NCBI GenBank assembly: GCA_024364805.1
Contig: CM044498.1
Location: 10,056,454-10,120,453 of the forward strand
DNA from: Euprymna scolopes
Lineage: Eukaryota > Mollusca > Cephalopoda > Sepiida > Sepiolidae
Direction: 5' to 3'
DNA: 64,000 nucleotides
A model generated the notes under the pieces. It saw nothing but the letters and a program-made list of their open reading frames with translations. It was not told the origin of the DNA and ran no database searches. This document shows, one piece after another, positions 1-15,900 of this stretch (position 1 is the first letter of the stretch; each line of letters begins with the position of its first letter). A program made the translations under genes and the position numbers.

Positions 1-60
1 TTTGATTTTTGACAACTTTTTCGAATCTATGTGTATAATAGTACAAACCAAAAATTTAAT
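1..60 (+). repeat. Partial copy of the arm of the 5-6 kb foldback element
   Basis: The stretch ACAACTTTTTCGAATCTATG followed by TGTATA and ACAAACC reappears almost unchanged at 6068-6110. It also appears in reverse orientation near 4998-5035. The window therefore opens inside a dispersed copy of the same repeat. Confidence 0.6.
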
Positions 61-1359
61 TTAACTTGTAAATACTATTTAAAATACATGTACATATACT
101 GCACAAGCATCTTTATTATTATCATAATAATAATAGTAATAATAATAATAATAAACTGGTGTAGATGACATCGACTGGCGCCACACCAACTAGTTCTGAA
201 GGGTTAGGGAGGATGGAAAGACCAAGGTGGGTTGGTTGTTTTTGTTTTATGGCATATCAACCCTTTTCAGATTATTTAATGCTGAATCCAGTTATTTTGA
301 AGAAAAATTTTTAATAGAATATATATTTTTTTTTCAAGTCAGTTTCTATTTAACCCATAGTTGGGACCCTAACAGGTAGTACCACTCCTAGTCAGAATGG
401 ACCTGGGAGCAATGGTAATTAAAGGGTGGCTCCACACTCCCCAAAGCCCGCAAGCTGGGGCCTCACCATTGAATATAGTTTGTGGGAGAGTACTAACCAA
501 GTCTCCACTAGAAGTGTGCAGTTCAGATCTGGTACCTTGGGGAGGCATTTTGTCACCCAAACCCCAGGAAACACCAATGGTCTATGCCAATGAGAAATCA
601 GTGACAATGGCTGTTGCGATAACATGCAATCATCTGCACAAGTGGTTAAGAAGTGGAAAACACAGGAAATCTGGGGAGACTTTTTGTCACTTGGTCTCCA
701 GGGAACACCACAGGTTACTGCCAGTGAGTGATCACTGAGGATGGCCTGTGAGACAACTAATACGCTATACATTTTGATAAAAAACATGGGGAAAAAATGG
801 ACATAGAAGACAGAAAATCAAAACTTTAAATATAATTTCTGTATTTAAAGTAATAGTTATTTAAATATTTCAACATATAATCTTGTGAGGAAAATCCCAA
901 TAAGGGGCACTCTGGATAGGAACAAAAATAATCTCAGCCATGAAAGATTTCTCCTCCACCGACCGGGTACGAAAAGATGAAGTGTTGCATCAAAACAGAT
1001 ACTACACTGTGATCTTGTTTTGAAGTGTGTTTGTCATGGTTTTCACCGCCTCCATTTTTCCTTCTTTCTCCCCCCCCCCCATTGTCTCTTTGCCTTCCCT
1101 TCCCTTAAACAAAAGACACGATAGGCTAACACGAGCTAAACGTATGAACATATCCGGATTAAGTGAATATATTCACCTTCCCTTTCTTTTCATCATCGAC
1201 TTAGCTATGCACGTCAGAATTCAAATATATCAAACAAAGCGCCAATAATCCAGGTAATTGACTTTTTACTTTTTAGACGAAATTAATTTAAATAGAATCA
1301 ACAAACTCCCAAGCTACTTTTGATGGCATAAATTTCGTCCTAGAATTAATTAGAGTCCT
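61..1359. other. No gene recognised; GC-richer unclassified repeat at about 360-760
   Basis: Most is AT-rich and featureless, with a short (TAA)n run near 120-150 and a C11 run at 1070-1080. From about 360 to 760 the composition is more balanced. A block at about 546-610 (TTTGTCAC, CCAGG, AACACCA, GCCA-TGAG) is repeated in degenerate form at about 677-740. I do not recognise a protein in it; it looks like an old repeat. Confidence 0.5.
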
Positions 1360-2210
1360 TTGTTTGTCTTATTGGGAGCGATGCCGCTAACATCACGCTA
1401 GCCGGACGCTAGACCCGGCTGGACTCCTGAAATGGCGACGTTGACGCTACCAGTCACGTCGACTGCAGCGACACCAGCTGTCTCAGCAGCAGTTCAAGAG
1501 CTAAACAACCAGCCTTTATCAGGCCTAATAAGTTTTTCTACTAATGCGATTCACTACTGCTTGCCTCCTGAGACCCACCAGCAGCGAACTTCACTCCCAG
1601 TCTCCAGTGCTTCCAGCTCACTCCAGCGGCTTCCTGCTCATTCCTGCAGCCTTTCCAGCCCTTGGTGCCTCCAGCTCACTCCTGCAACCTTCCAGCCCTT
1701 GGTGCCTTTCAGCTCCCCCTGCAGCTTTCCGACAACCTCACCTGCACCTCGCTCCTCTGGCTTCCAACCTCGCTTGCACTTCGCTCCTCCGGCCTGCAAC
1801 CTCGCTCCTCCGACCTGCGACCTCACTTGCACCTTGCTCCTCTGGCTTGCAACTTCACCTGCACCTGGCTCCCTACCAACCATCTGTTCCTTAACACTGA
1901 CCCCACCGTCCATTCCGGATCGCCCTGACGTCCAGCCGATCGTCCAGACCCAGCAAAAAAAATCTGAACCATGCTACGTCCCATGGACCTGTTCCAGACC
2001 TCCAGACCTTAGCCTCTGGTGATGTGCAATCTCCTGGAGAACCAGCATCTAGATCATACGATTTTTCGCTTTCTTTACAAATAAAAGTCGAACCCTTGCC
2101 TGTCATTCTTCTTTGTCGTTTTGCTGTTTATTTTTTGCCCGTGTCTACCTTGTTAGTTGTTAGGTCAATTGTCTCCGGACGACCGGCCCTGCAGCATGTT
2201 TAATGTTTCT
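1360..2210 (+). repeat. LTR-like or retroelement fragment with degenerate CT-rich repeats
   Basis: This block is much more GC- and CT-rich than its surroundings. It contains degenerate repeats of CCAGCCCTTGGTGCCT and of CTCCTC-CGACCTGC-type units between 1600 and 1880. A polyadenylation-like AATAAA follows at 2080-2085, and then GTCATTCTTCTT and a GTGTCTACCTTGTTAGTTG tail. A similar tail layout is seen at 44230-44310. The Pro/Ser/Leu-rich open frame at 1432-2022 is a by-product of this composition. A solo LTR is possible; no target duplication was found. Confidence 0.4.
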
Positions 2211-4249
2211 TAAATTGTTTTTTCCCTAAATTCATAAATCAGTTTTATCAGTATTAAATTGTATATTGCTTTAAAATTACTTAATTTTACATAGATAATA
2301 TTTATATTTTATATTGAATAAAGTTCAGTTTCAGTATTAATCGAACTGTGTTCCTTTTTCTTTTTAAAAATGTTTTATTGCTCTTTTTCAAATGGCCCTC
2401 ATATAGTACTGACAGTCTGACAAATCTTACCTACATTGCCTGCATGCATTTTTCAGTTAACAGGCATTCTTCTTACTCTCGGTGGCCGTGGTGTATGAAA
2501 GTAGTGATCGCTGTGAAATGTTTCTGTCAGGCATTTGTTCTGGCCGGGCATAGCAGTTGCTACAAGTAGATAGAAAAGCAAATTTACTTGCGTTTAGTAA
2601 CAATTATTTGTTATTCAGATTTGTTTTTTGTTGCCACTTTCTCCTTGTTAAACATACTGCATGTCAAATCTACAAACTAATTGTATATAAACAATATGCA
2701 TGGTTTGGGCTCAGACACAATTGGCATGCTGTAAAACCCAACAAAATAATTATTTAACATGAAAACGGAATATTATTTGTTGAGTACACAATATGGCTGA
2801 ACACCGTTTCACAATATCGTATGGTGTTTAAATGGCGGCTTTTTCAAACGGAGAACGCTATTGATTTTACTTAAAGGAAACCATGATTTAAGTTTGTAAA
2901 ACAGCAAACAAAATTCTTTATACTTAAAGATGAAAGGAGATGGTAAGATTATCAATTAATTTTTGAATGAAATTTATTTTATAATTGATTAGCAGTATTT
3001 TACTTGCTACGTTAAATTTGCAGTAACGTAAACAGAAAGCCGAACTAGACGGTGATAGAATGATTCGTACCAGTTTCCACTTGTTTCTTTTTAGTGATTG
3101 ACTTTAAATATAAAATTTACGTTTATTTAAAAATTAATATAATAGATAATTTGGCGGACGTCTATGAGATTGCTCCCCTCAACCTAAATTCCACAATTGA
3201 TACTTTTTCCAGTTATTTTAATTATATGCATATTTTTGCCACATGCGTGACAAAAAATATACGCGCTTGCGCGTACAAAAATGGCCACCATTTATAACAA
3301 TTATATTGCTTAATATATGGAAAACTACTTATTTGCTGAAAATTTAAATCTTATATTCGTTTTCAGCATACCAGAAAACCTATAGAAAGCAAGTTTTTAA
3401 AGTTGGTTTTGTGTAGGCCACAATTACCAATTTTACGTTAAATTGTGTTCATTTTACGTTGAAAAAAAGGTGGCCATAAAATTAGTGCTCATTTTAATTT
3501 AAATTTATATAGAAAAATAATCCCCCACTTTTTGAAATTTCATATCCTGAAAACTGCTTGTTTCCTGGAATTTTAAACGTTATTTTCGTTTTTAGCACCC
3601 TCGAAAACATTGTATAAAAGGATTTTTTGAAAGCAGAAAGATGCTGTACCTTTAGTACGGGCAAAAATGGACGGATAAAGATAGGGGTACCTAGTTTTGA
3701 AAACCGATTTATCATAATTTTTTGTAGGTTTCCGACTACTTTTGATTGTATTTGAAAGATTAGAGATTAAAGTTAATTTCTAAAAGGAAAAAAATATTTG
3801 TACACGTGAAAGAATATATATATATATATATATATATATATTCTAATTAAAATGTTTTCACGGCGAACTTACCAATTCAGCTAAATTGTGAAGTTAAATG
3901 AATTCATTTTAAAAATCCTTTAAAAGATAAATATTAGTTTTCTGGGTCGATTTCAAAGGTAATTTGTAAAGTCCTAAGATATTGAATTAAAACACACACA
4001 CACACATTGTTTGTACAAAACATAAATTAATTAGCTCCAAAACCGAGTTATTCTGCCGTTCACAAAACGCAACAAACGAAAGTTTTGTAAACATGGAATA
4101 TACGGAAGCCCAAAATTTTAGCCAGTCGAAATACTGTGAAAATGACGTTATGTAATTAAAAAAGAGGAAGGGGATCCTAGTTTTCTTTTTTCCCCCCGAC
4201 GTGCATCTGTACATTCCTATTCTGAACGTTTGTATAATTTTTACCATTT
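2211..4249. other. No gene recognised, AT-rich
   Basis: No exon, transposon protein or RNA gene recognised. It contains an (AT)n tract at 3815-3840 and a short (CA)n at 3992-4006. Confidence 0.5.
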
Positions 4250-4997
4250 TTTAATTTAATTATTTTCTATGTTCCTGTTTTTAAATTAAATTTTTTTAAA
4301 AATTATTGTTCAATATTATATAAAAATTATGTTACACCGAAACTTTCACATTCAGTTGAGCAAGGAAAATATTAAAATCTTACATATAAAAATTATGCGA
4401 AACCTATAATTTAAAAAAAAATTAGAAATAGTTTTTTCTATTGTAATTTTTTTGTGTGGGAAAATAAATAAACAATGCTTAATTCAAAGATAATATCGAT
4501 GGTTCGAAAAATTCATTTTTCTTTGAGTTATATCGAATTCATTAAAACAGACTTTAGGGGCTTTTATCGTGATGTTTCTATAAAATTAAATAATTTTTTT
4601 TGAATTGTTATATTTTATGATGCTTTAAAAGCAAAAATAAATTCATGCATTTTTTTTTACTACTGAAAACCATAATTTTAGTAAAGGTATTTTTGTTTAA
4701 ACAAAATAATACATTTTTACTAAGATTTAAATAAAAATAATGGGTTCAATATATTCTGTGATCATTATTTGAAAAATACTGAAAATTTCATTAAAATTGG
4801 TTGATTTCTTGATTTTTGGTAAATTTTTAAGTAAAGGGAGGGGTCAAAATGTTTATTCATTTTGAGCATCGGCATTCATTTTGCACGTACCTCTTTACCA
4901 AATTTTTTTTATGACTTTTATCATCAGGGATGTTTTCAATTATAACGTTCTACTAAATTGAACATCCACTTTGTGGCCATTATAAGAAAAAAAATGG

Positions 4998-5540
4998 GGT
5001 TTGTATTACTATGCACATATATTCGAAAAAGGTGGTCAAATAACAAATATATAACAAATAAATATTATCAAAGGCAAGATAAGTTACTTTTCTACCTAAC
5101 TGGATAATTTTTTTAGTGTTTTTATTTAATGTAACATGTTTATTCAGCTCGAAAAACATACAGTGTTTACCGAATTATTGGAAAATTTAAAATGGTGCCG
5201 GGCTCGCTGCTGAACACGGTAAGTTTGGGAAGATGAGTTAAAAATAAAAAATATACAAAATACTGTTAGAAACTCGCTCAATATATATTACCGTGACATA
5301 GGTTGACATATATTCAGTGGGTTTTTAATAGCATTTTGTATAGTTGTTATTTTTAACTCATTTTCCCAAACTTACTGTGTTCAACTGAGAGTTTGGCGTC
5401 ATATAAATTATCCAATAGATCAGTAAACACTGTATGTTTTTCGTGTTGAATAAACATGTTACATTAAATAAAAACACTAAAAGATCATCCAGTTAGATAG
5501 AAGAGTAACTTATCTGGGTTTATATTACTATACACATAAA
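4998..5540. repeat. Inner hairpin unit 1 of the nested palindrome
   Basis: The left arm (AACATGTTTATTCAGCTCG, AAACATACAGTGTTTACC, AAGTTTGGGAAGATGAGTT) is mirrored by the right arm (AACTCATTTTCCCAAACTTA, AAACACTGTATGTTTTTCG, TTGAATAAACATGTTACATT). The centre is near 5300. Confidence 0.8.
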
Positions 5541-6110
5541 TTCTAAAAAGTTGTCAAGAAATATATAACAAATAAATGTTATCAAAAGCAAGATAGGTTA
5601 TTTTTCTACCTAAGTGGATAATTTTTTAGTGTTTTTATTTGATGTAAAGTGTTTATTCGGCTTGAAAAACATACAGTATTTACTGATGTATTTGGAAAAT
5701 GCAAATGGCGATGGACTCTGTCGTGAATACGTAAGTTTGGGAAAATGAGTTAAAAATGAAAAAAAACTATACAAAATACTGTTAGAAACCCACTCAATAT
5801 ATGTTGCTGTAACATAGGCTAATAGATATTCAATGGGTTTCTAACAGTATTTTGTACAGTTTTTTAGTTTTAACTCATTTTCCCAAACTTGCGTATTCAA
5901 CACGGAGTTCGTTGCCATTTGCATTTTTCAAAATACATAGGTAAACACTATGTTTTTCGAGCTTAATAAACCCGTTACATTAAATAAAAACACTAAAAAA
6001 TTATTCAGTTAGGTAGAAAAGTAACTTATCTTGCCTTTGATGACATTTATTTGTTATATATTTGTTTTTTAACAACTTTTTCGAATCTATGTGTATAGTA
6101 ATACAAACCC
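5515..6110. repeat. Inner hairpin unit 2 of the nested palindrome
   Basis: Same layout as unit 1 with its centre near 5815. GGGTTTATATTACTATACAC opens the left arm. The right arm closes with GTGTATAGTAATACAAACCC near 6090-6110. The unit lies head to tail with unit 1. Confidence 0.8.
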
Positions 6111-7648
6111 AAAAAATGTTGACTCTCTCATGTGACTGGTGAATATTCCCGTCTAAAAAAGGGGTTACGAAGAGAACTTTCTTAACCCCACTCCCCATTT
6201 TGGATTCAATTTTTTGTTTGAATTTAATATTTTTGGAATTTTTTCTGATGGTAAAATAGGACATTACCGTGATACTCGTTTTAGCATACTCAAAAACTTG
6301 TAAAAGTCGTCATTTTAAAAGGGTGCCTTGAGTTGAAAAATGAGTCTTGAGTTGGAAAGAAAGTATAAATTTGCTTTAGACAAAAAGCTGGAGAGAGATA
6401 GGTAAATCTAGAGAGAGGAGTGGGTGAAGAAAGTTCCCTTTGTAACCTCTTTTTTTAGATGGGAATATTCACTGATCACGGGAGAGAGTCGACATTTTTT
6501 TTTCTCAATGATTGCCACAAAGTGGGTGTTCATTTTAGTAGAATGTCATAATTGAAAACTAATCCTTGACGAAAAGTCGTAATTTTTTTTTTTCAAAATT
6601 TCTTTTTTAATCAATGTGCTTGTTAAGATAGTCGACTGATCGTATTAAAAAAAGTGTCGTTTTAAGCAAAAAAATGTTACATATTTAATTATCCAAAAAT
6701 TACGAAAATTCATTGAGTAGAAAGTTATTTATAGGTAAACGTAATTTTTATGGAAAATTGGGTAAAATTGCATTTATCTTAGATGTTACAAAGGAGATGA
6801 TGAAAAGTTCACACACAGTGTACATAACTCTGAACGTATGTTTTAGATTATAGGTTCATGGCGTGCAATATGTTTCGTCTGTAACAATAGACATTTTTTT
6901 TTAAATAAAAACAGTAGCAGTCGCTCTACTTGATGAATTTTCATAATTTTTGGATATATTACTATTTTCGACATAAAAAGATGCATGAATATTTTTTTGC
7001 TTTTTTATGAAAATAAAGCATCGAAGATGTTAACAATTAAAAAAAAAAAGATTAAATTATTTCAGGAACATTACGAAAAAAGCCCCTAAAGTTTTTGTTA
7101 GTGAAATCAATATAATTTGAAAAAACATTTTTCGAACTAACAATATAATCATTGAATTAAGCATTGTTTATTACATATTTTCCCCAAGAGAGAAAAAAAA
7201 GTAACATAATTACAAAAAAAAAAAAAAAATATTCCATATGATTTTAATAACAGTTTCCAGGGAAATTTTAAATGTAATTTTATATGTATTTACCTTATAT
7301 GCATGAACGTGTAAGCATCAGCGTAAGAGATTTTTTTTTAATCTTGAAAAATTAAAAAATTGAGATCCCAACTTATTAAGAAAAAATAATTTAAAAAACT
7401 GTATAATTTCTACTGACGTTGAATTTGAATAAGTATGGGTGGACAGAACTTTGAAAAAATAAAAAGTAAGTTCATAACTTTCATTAATAAATAGTCATTT
7501 TCTTTCAAATTTGAATTCTATCTAAAGAATTTATTATATTCTTTTTAAAAAAAATTATTAGAAATCCTTTTTATTGAATTATAAAATTTAATTATAAATC
7601 AAGCAATGTAATTGCTAAAATGAACTTTTTGAATAACATTTTACAAAA

Positions 7649-7649
<1 letters not shown>

Positions 7650-7695
<46 letters not shown>
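7650..7695. repeat. (AT)n microsatellite
   Basis: Uninterrupted AT dinucleotides over about 40 bases. Confidence 0.95.
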
Positions 7696-9791
<2,096 letters not shown>

Positions 9792-9912
9792 TCATGAAAA
9801 TTTTATTTCAAGTTTATGCAGAGGTTACAAACCTTGAAACTTGGCTGAAACAGATATTTGGTCCAGAATCCAGGATTGCAAAAACACTTATACAAGAAGG
9901 AGACTCTCAAGT
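9792..9912 (+). CDS. TERT: TERT exon 1 (TEN domain start)
   Basis: The exon reads MKILFQVYAEVTNLETWL and then KQIFGPESRIAKTLIQEGDS, which aligns with the start of vertebrate TERT ([20 protein letters not shown], then the RLVQRGDPAAF region). The ATG at 9794 is preceded by an in-frame TAA at 9767, so it is the first usable Met if the transcript is contiguous here. A pyrimidine-rich stretch ending TATTATAG directly precedes it, so this may instead be a spliced second exon with a 5' UTR or a few residues upstream. The donor chosen is GTAAAT at 9913 (phase 2), which keeps the spacing of the TEN domain; a GT two bases earlier is the alternative. Confidence 0.82.
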
Positions 9913-12900
9913 GTAAATTATATTTCATTATTTTTAAACTTGTGTAAAAATGCAATATTTCTAAAGAAGTTTTCTCTGAGTATGTTCTAGTGGCATATTC
10001 CTTCAGCAATCCATCCTAGTGGCTTTATTTGGACTCCATGTGTGGAGAGCATATCTATCAAGCTTTAGCATGGATGATCTCTATGGTTGTGGAACGTGGC
10101 CAATGAGAATGGTTGATCTATGTAGGCTTAGTTTTCAATAACTACATTTTACACTGTCATCGTGTGAATCAAGTACTAATTCAAGCTTTTCATCAATGAC
10201 TTAATCTCCAACACTTGCTGTCCATCCTTCTTATTTTAAGATGCAGTTAGGCTTTAGCTTAAGGAGTCTTCAAAAGAAATTAAAAATCAAGGAATCTTAC
10301 TTAATTAGTGTCTAATGATTATGGATAAAATTTAATGCAAATCTGATATATTTAAATTTGTAAATGGTGTTATATTATGAATTTTTGTCTCTATGTTATC
10401 TACCTAAATGTGTTCTCGTTCACTAGCTACATATTTAATTTCTTTATTTAATGGTCTTATTTGACTCTTTCTTATCAGGCTTATTTATCAGGCCCGTGAT
10501 TGTCTAGTTAATGTCTATACAGAACATATAGAATAATACACAAACATGATGACCTGTTTTCTGCTGCTCCTCCTGGAGAGATTTGCCAACCATCTTGAGG
10601 GAGCTGGTTCTGTTACAATCAAAGACGCATGCAATTACAGGAACCCAGGATGATGATTGTTTTTTATATATATTTTTATTCACTCCCAGGCGTTTTCATC
10701 ACAGCAGACTGGAGTGAATGGTGATCCTTGACCTTTTGAAAACTGTCGCCCCTTTATGGGAAGATACTGCTCAACACATCCTATCTCTTTGATGTCCTGA
10801 ACCCAACTCAACTAAAATTCACTCAATTTCTTCAAACTGGAACCCTTGACATATCAGATCCGGTCCACGTTTGCATATCTACGTAGTGCAACTGGACCAG
10901 TCATCCAGTTTGATTCATGTCACAGTATGACCTTTTGCCCCTCTGCACCTGCAATGCTTGCTCCTTATCGTTTCCCACAATTCAACTTTGTTATTCTGCT
11001 AGATATATATATATAGAGAGATAGAGATAGATAGATAATTGAATAATACTCTCTAGCCAGCGTTACCCGGCGATTACATAACAATGGGAGGTTGTTGTCC
11101 ATATTGTGCTCAACCCTAAAAACCCTTTAAAATACTTTGATATTTATTAATTGATGTCTAAAACCCACTGTAAAAATTTCACAAAAGTCAGAAATATCTG
11201 AATTTGTATGAAAGGCTTCCACCACTTTTTTGCCCCTTTTCATAAAACTAAATTAAACTAAATATATCCCACATTACCCACCATTATGCCCAACAACTGT
11301 GTCCCAAAATTAATCATGATCAGTTAATCAGTTTAGGAGTGAATCCTATACAAATAAATATATAAACATGCTTTATAAAGATAGAGATATATATGTGAGA
11401 GAATTTAAGCAGCATGTTTTCATTAATGTCATTAAATAATTTTTTTACTTCATGTGGTTTGTATTTTATTTTTATTAGGAAGTTGAAAAAATTTAAAACA
11501 AACTCATAAAATAAAAAAATTATTTAATATTTGTTTTTATATATGTATCTAATCAATATTTAATATTCACATACATTTATACTTCATCTTTGCCAAGAAT
11601 CATCAGTGTGGCTATATAATTTAACATACAGCTATTTCATATGTTATATGTCAAGATTGAAACACTTCAATCAATATTTCTGCTGTGACAGCCATATGAA
11701 ATGAGAGAGGAATATATTCTGTAGCGAGAAGAAAGATATCTGTTTCCTCAATGTTTTGTTGGCTTCTGTTCTGATATTACCCTAGTTGGATAATCAATAA
11801 CCTAGACTTACGATAAATTATATTTAAGCCTCTTTTTTGGTCAGTGACTAGACTGAGGCAATTTAAAGTTTTCCCCCAATCCAGAGGGTTTCTTTTTAAA
11901 TAATTGGATTTTCCCTGTATTAAAAACTTACCTTGTGTCTAATTTTGTCCTTGTAGGGAGGCAAGTAAATAGACACTTGTTATTACTTTTCTTGCAGATT
12001 TCAAATATTGCTTTGTTTTTTCTCTAGGATGATCAGTTCCTGAGATATATGTTAGCTTTTACATATGAAAATATTCAAATATAATCAAAATATGTATATA
12101 TTTTTTTATTATTATCATTATTATTTTCATTATTATCATTATTAGTTTTATTTTATTTTATTATATATATTTTTATCTTTTATTATTATTATTATTATTA
12201 TTACTACTACTACTACTACTACTACTACTACCTATATCTACCTACATGTATATTTTATAATTTTATACTTATTCAATCCATGCCCGGCAATTTTTAATTT
12301 AATTTTTAATTTAATTTAAATTATTTAATTTCTTAAAGACCTTTACAGCAAATTCTCTTAATTTGATTATAACTTTTGTTCACCTTAGGAGGACACATCT
12401 TAGTTACTCCGAACCCCCACTCCACCAATCCACGTAAATCATTAACGTGTCAAATTACATATGACACCACGACAACATTACCTCTCCTGTCTTCTCTCTC
12501 CACCTCCCCCTCTTCCTCTCTACATCTCTCTCTCTTTCTCTCTCCATACACTCGAAATCCGTGTCTATCTGGCTAAAGTTTTTAAACTCAGCTTCACCCG
12601 TATTCGATGTTTTTTTTATTTATTTATTAAATCTTAAAACTTAAATGCTGTCAGATCAAAATTGAGATCCCCCCTTTCTTTCTTTTATTTTATCGTCTTC
12701 TAATATTGTCTTTCTAAACTATAATAACCACTTCTGTTCAAGTCTGACGAAGTTGCTGGATCGTGAATACGATCTGGAAACAGTAACTAAAACAGATAAA
12801 ACGGTAATAAAAAAAAAAAATATATATATATGTACGGCACAATCACACTGATACACCGGTTCTTGCCAGATCATTGAAGCAACGTTGAGCCTTGCCAGTA

Positions 12901-15900
12901 CCTGATAGGTGATCATTTGGGAAAGGCTAGACACTGTATGTACCTTCTGAAAAGGTTGGGCGTGGGGCCAGCACCCTCATCCCGAAAAAAGAACTACTCT
13001 TTACAAAAGCATCTACCAAGTTGTAGATGACCTATGCCCCTCCAGGGTCAAAGGTCATCTACATAGGCTAGGGATGGATACAGACACACACACACATATA
13101 TATATATATTATTACAAATTCTTTTTTTTTTTAATTTCATTTTTTGTTTTATTTCTTTTCAGATATCAGGATTTACTTAAAAACTGCCTGGTTGCCAGAT
13201 ACTATGATGTTCCACCTGTACAGCAAATTATCTCAGCGGAACAAGTATCTTATCAAAATGAGCTCTTGTTACGCATCATTGAGGTTACTTCATTTTTATT
13301 ACTAAACAAAATAAAAAATAATCCGCTTTTGCTGATTATTTTTTTATAATCATTGGTTTTTATTAGAAACATTGCAGTTTAGTGGTTGAAGAAACAAAAT
13401 AGTAAAGTTTAGACATTTGAAGATTTCAAAAGTTCATCAGATCCATAAGACATTGTACATTTGAACCACAAAGAGGATTTCTCTTTTTTGTTATTGATAT
13501 CTAGTTTGTTCTGGAAAGCATCTTCTGTAGCTGCAAATGCTGCTTCTCTGTGAATAACGTTTCTACGTCCAAGGATGGAATACTGTTGCCATATCTGGGC
13601 AGGAGCTGCTAAAAACAGCCTATCCTGCCTTGACAGAGTACAAAATAGACTTTGTGGCTTAGTGGGGGATGCCCTTTTCTCTACCCTGCAACCGCTCTCC
13701 CACAGAAGAGATGTTGCGAGCCTATCCTTGTTTTATCGTTATTTCCATGGCAGGTGCTCGTCTGAACTCCAATCTCTGGTCCCCCCTCGCCAATCTTTCA
13801 CGAAAAACAACCGTCCACTGTGAAAAATTTCTCCCACTCTATATCTGTGCCTAAATCAAAACGTAGATTCCATGAACAAAGCTTCTTTCTTAGAACTGCA
13901 CGCCTGTGGAACTCTGTTCTGTCTGCCTGCTTCCCACCGAAGTTGTAACTTGGATGTCTTAAAGTCCAACGTTAACAAATTCCTAATGAACCGCCCCCTT
14001 AAGTAAACACTTCATCAAATCTCCACACTTACGTAATGTACTTGCAATAACCCTTATCCCTGAGTGGCTTCCGGGCTTTGATAAATGTGTAAAAAAAAAA
14101 CCAAAAAAAAACGATCTAACCAACCCTTGCTGGCTTGAAATTCTTCTGCATCTGATGTTGACGATTGACCTGGTTATGGTTATTCTTCATTGCCTCCACT
14201 GAATTTAGAATATAAATTCAGTGCCTTCTTATAAATTATGTTTATGTCCAGAGGGATATTTTTTTTAAGGCTTGTATCCAGAATGATAAGGTAGATTCCA
14301 TACTGATGATTGCCTTGTTTCATTCAGCATTAACCATCTTAGCACTTCCACGAAAATTTGATGCTTCATTAGATCTGATTACCTTCTCATTGTTTTTTAA
14401 GTAATGTATAGTGCTTTTATTCATTCCTTAATGGAGCCCTACTGCAGCATAACTTTTCCCTTCCTTTACCATATCAAGCATTTCTAGCTTCTCATGCAGA
14501 CATAACCTTTTTCTGGCATTTAGGTTCCTTGCTAGGAGCTGGGGAAGATACAGAGCATTTTAGTGACATAGGGCATAAATAATATAGGGGTATAATATAA
14601 TTATATATAACGCACCCAAAACTTGAATTCAAACAATTACTTTGTAAACCGGCATACATTTGAGAAAGTGAGAGCTGTTTAGTCTCATGCATGATTTTGC
14701 TTGTAACATCACGTAGTCTGCAGCCAATCAGCAAAGAGCTCATGACATTGTTATTTTTAATTTATTTACTAGTTTTTAAGTTGGGATGAATATGAGCATT
14801 TTCTGCTAAACTTATATGAAATAAATTTTATTGAATTTGTATGAAATGTTGATAAAATGTATATTTAAGAACTAAGAAAAAACGTGTGTTATTAATTTTG
14901 AGAAAGTATTTCGAAATTTTATAATGTTTTCTCCAAATTAATAACAATGGTTTTCTTTTAATTTATATTTTTAAAAAAATCTTAAACTTTTTTTTTCCAA
15001 TCATTATTACATAATGTTAAAATTTTTTCCATTTTTTTTGAACATGCTTGATAGACTCTTCCTGTGAAGCCTGCTCAGTGAATATTGAGGATGTGTTATA
15101 TGAAGAGAAATGGTTAAAAAATGATATGATGAATGTGTAATGTGAGTTTTAAAAACAGGCTTAGTTTGGAAGAAGATTAAGTATATAGATGTGTGCAAAG
15201 TGGGAGATGTTGATAATATGACCACATTGAAAGAATGAATAAGTGTTCTTGAGTTAGTAGATGTTGAACAATCGAGACATCAGGGTTAGTTCACAGGGAA
15301 GACCTAGGAAAACATTGGAGGAAGTAATAAGAGAAAGAAGGATAAATAAAACCTGGCTAAAGATAAGTTAGTTTGGAAGTCAATTTATAAAATTTGTTCA
15401 ATGCATGCTAACATATAAAATAGACATTAAAATTAATATGATGATGGTTAATATAAAAGAATTTGTTTTTTGTCTTTTCAGCGAATCAAAAATCGAACAA
15501 ATTCGCCTGTAAATATTATGTCTTTTGGATTTCAAATGGTTAGTTATTTTCTTTTGACATGTTCCACAGATTTGAAGAATTTTCATTTCGTTCATCTGTT
15601 TTTAATATAAAAATGTAATATTATTTTGATTTACAGGAGTAGATTGCTCTTGTCCTGTCAGCTATGATCAAGTAGAAGTCTTATGTAACTGTTTATTTTA
15701 TTTTTAGTATCGCCTGTAGTGAGGATTGAACCATCAACCTCTAAAAGACTATTATTTAGAACTGATCATTACTTTGCACTTTATCTGTTATGCCACACTG
15801 ACATTGAGGGACAGTTTTCATTAAGTAGCTATGAAGCACGAAGGTTATGTCAACCAAAATGTGTGAAAATAACATCCAAGATGAGAACAATAGTCTGAAT

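Larger units (their letters stand above)
4250..7350. repeat. Giant nested imperfect palindrome (foldback structure)
   Basis: Outer arms pair across about 3 kb. The block around 4470-4600 (AAACAATGCTTAATTCAA, then TTTAGGGGCTTTT) reappears reversed around 7050-7175. The block 4890-4990 (ATTGAACATCCACTTTGTGG) reappears reversed at 6505-6575. Inside lie two consecutive hairpins, about 4998-5540 and 5515-6110, each made of two near-complementary arms. The two hairpins are diverged copies of each other. A further inverted pair (about 6117-6220 against 6405-6500) sits in the right arm only. No coding capacity was found. Confidence 0.8.
9913..13162 (+). other. TERT intron 1: unclassified repeats, microsatellites
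   Basis: It contains a repeat fragment at about 10255-10390 that recurs at 52080-52170 and 55245-55355. A second fragment at about 11095-11375 recurs at 52180-52410 and 56380-56590. There is a (TTA)/(TAC) microsatellite at 12105-12232, a CT-rich stretch at 12480-12550, and an unclassified repeat 3' end at 12720-13075 ending in CA/TA dinucleotides. No protein-coding exon was seen. Confidence 0.5.

Noticed and set aside
1432-2022. 196-residue open frame rich in Pro, Ser, Leu and Cys
   Set aside because: The frame follows from a CT-rich degenerate repeat; all three forward frames are open over part of it and none resembles a known protein.
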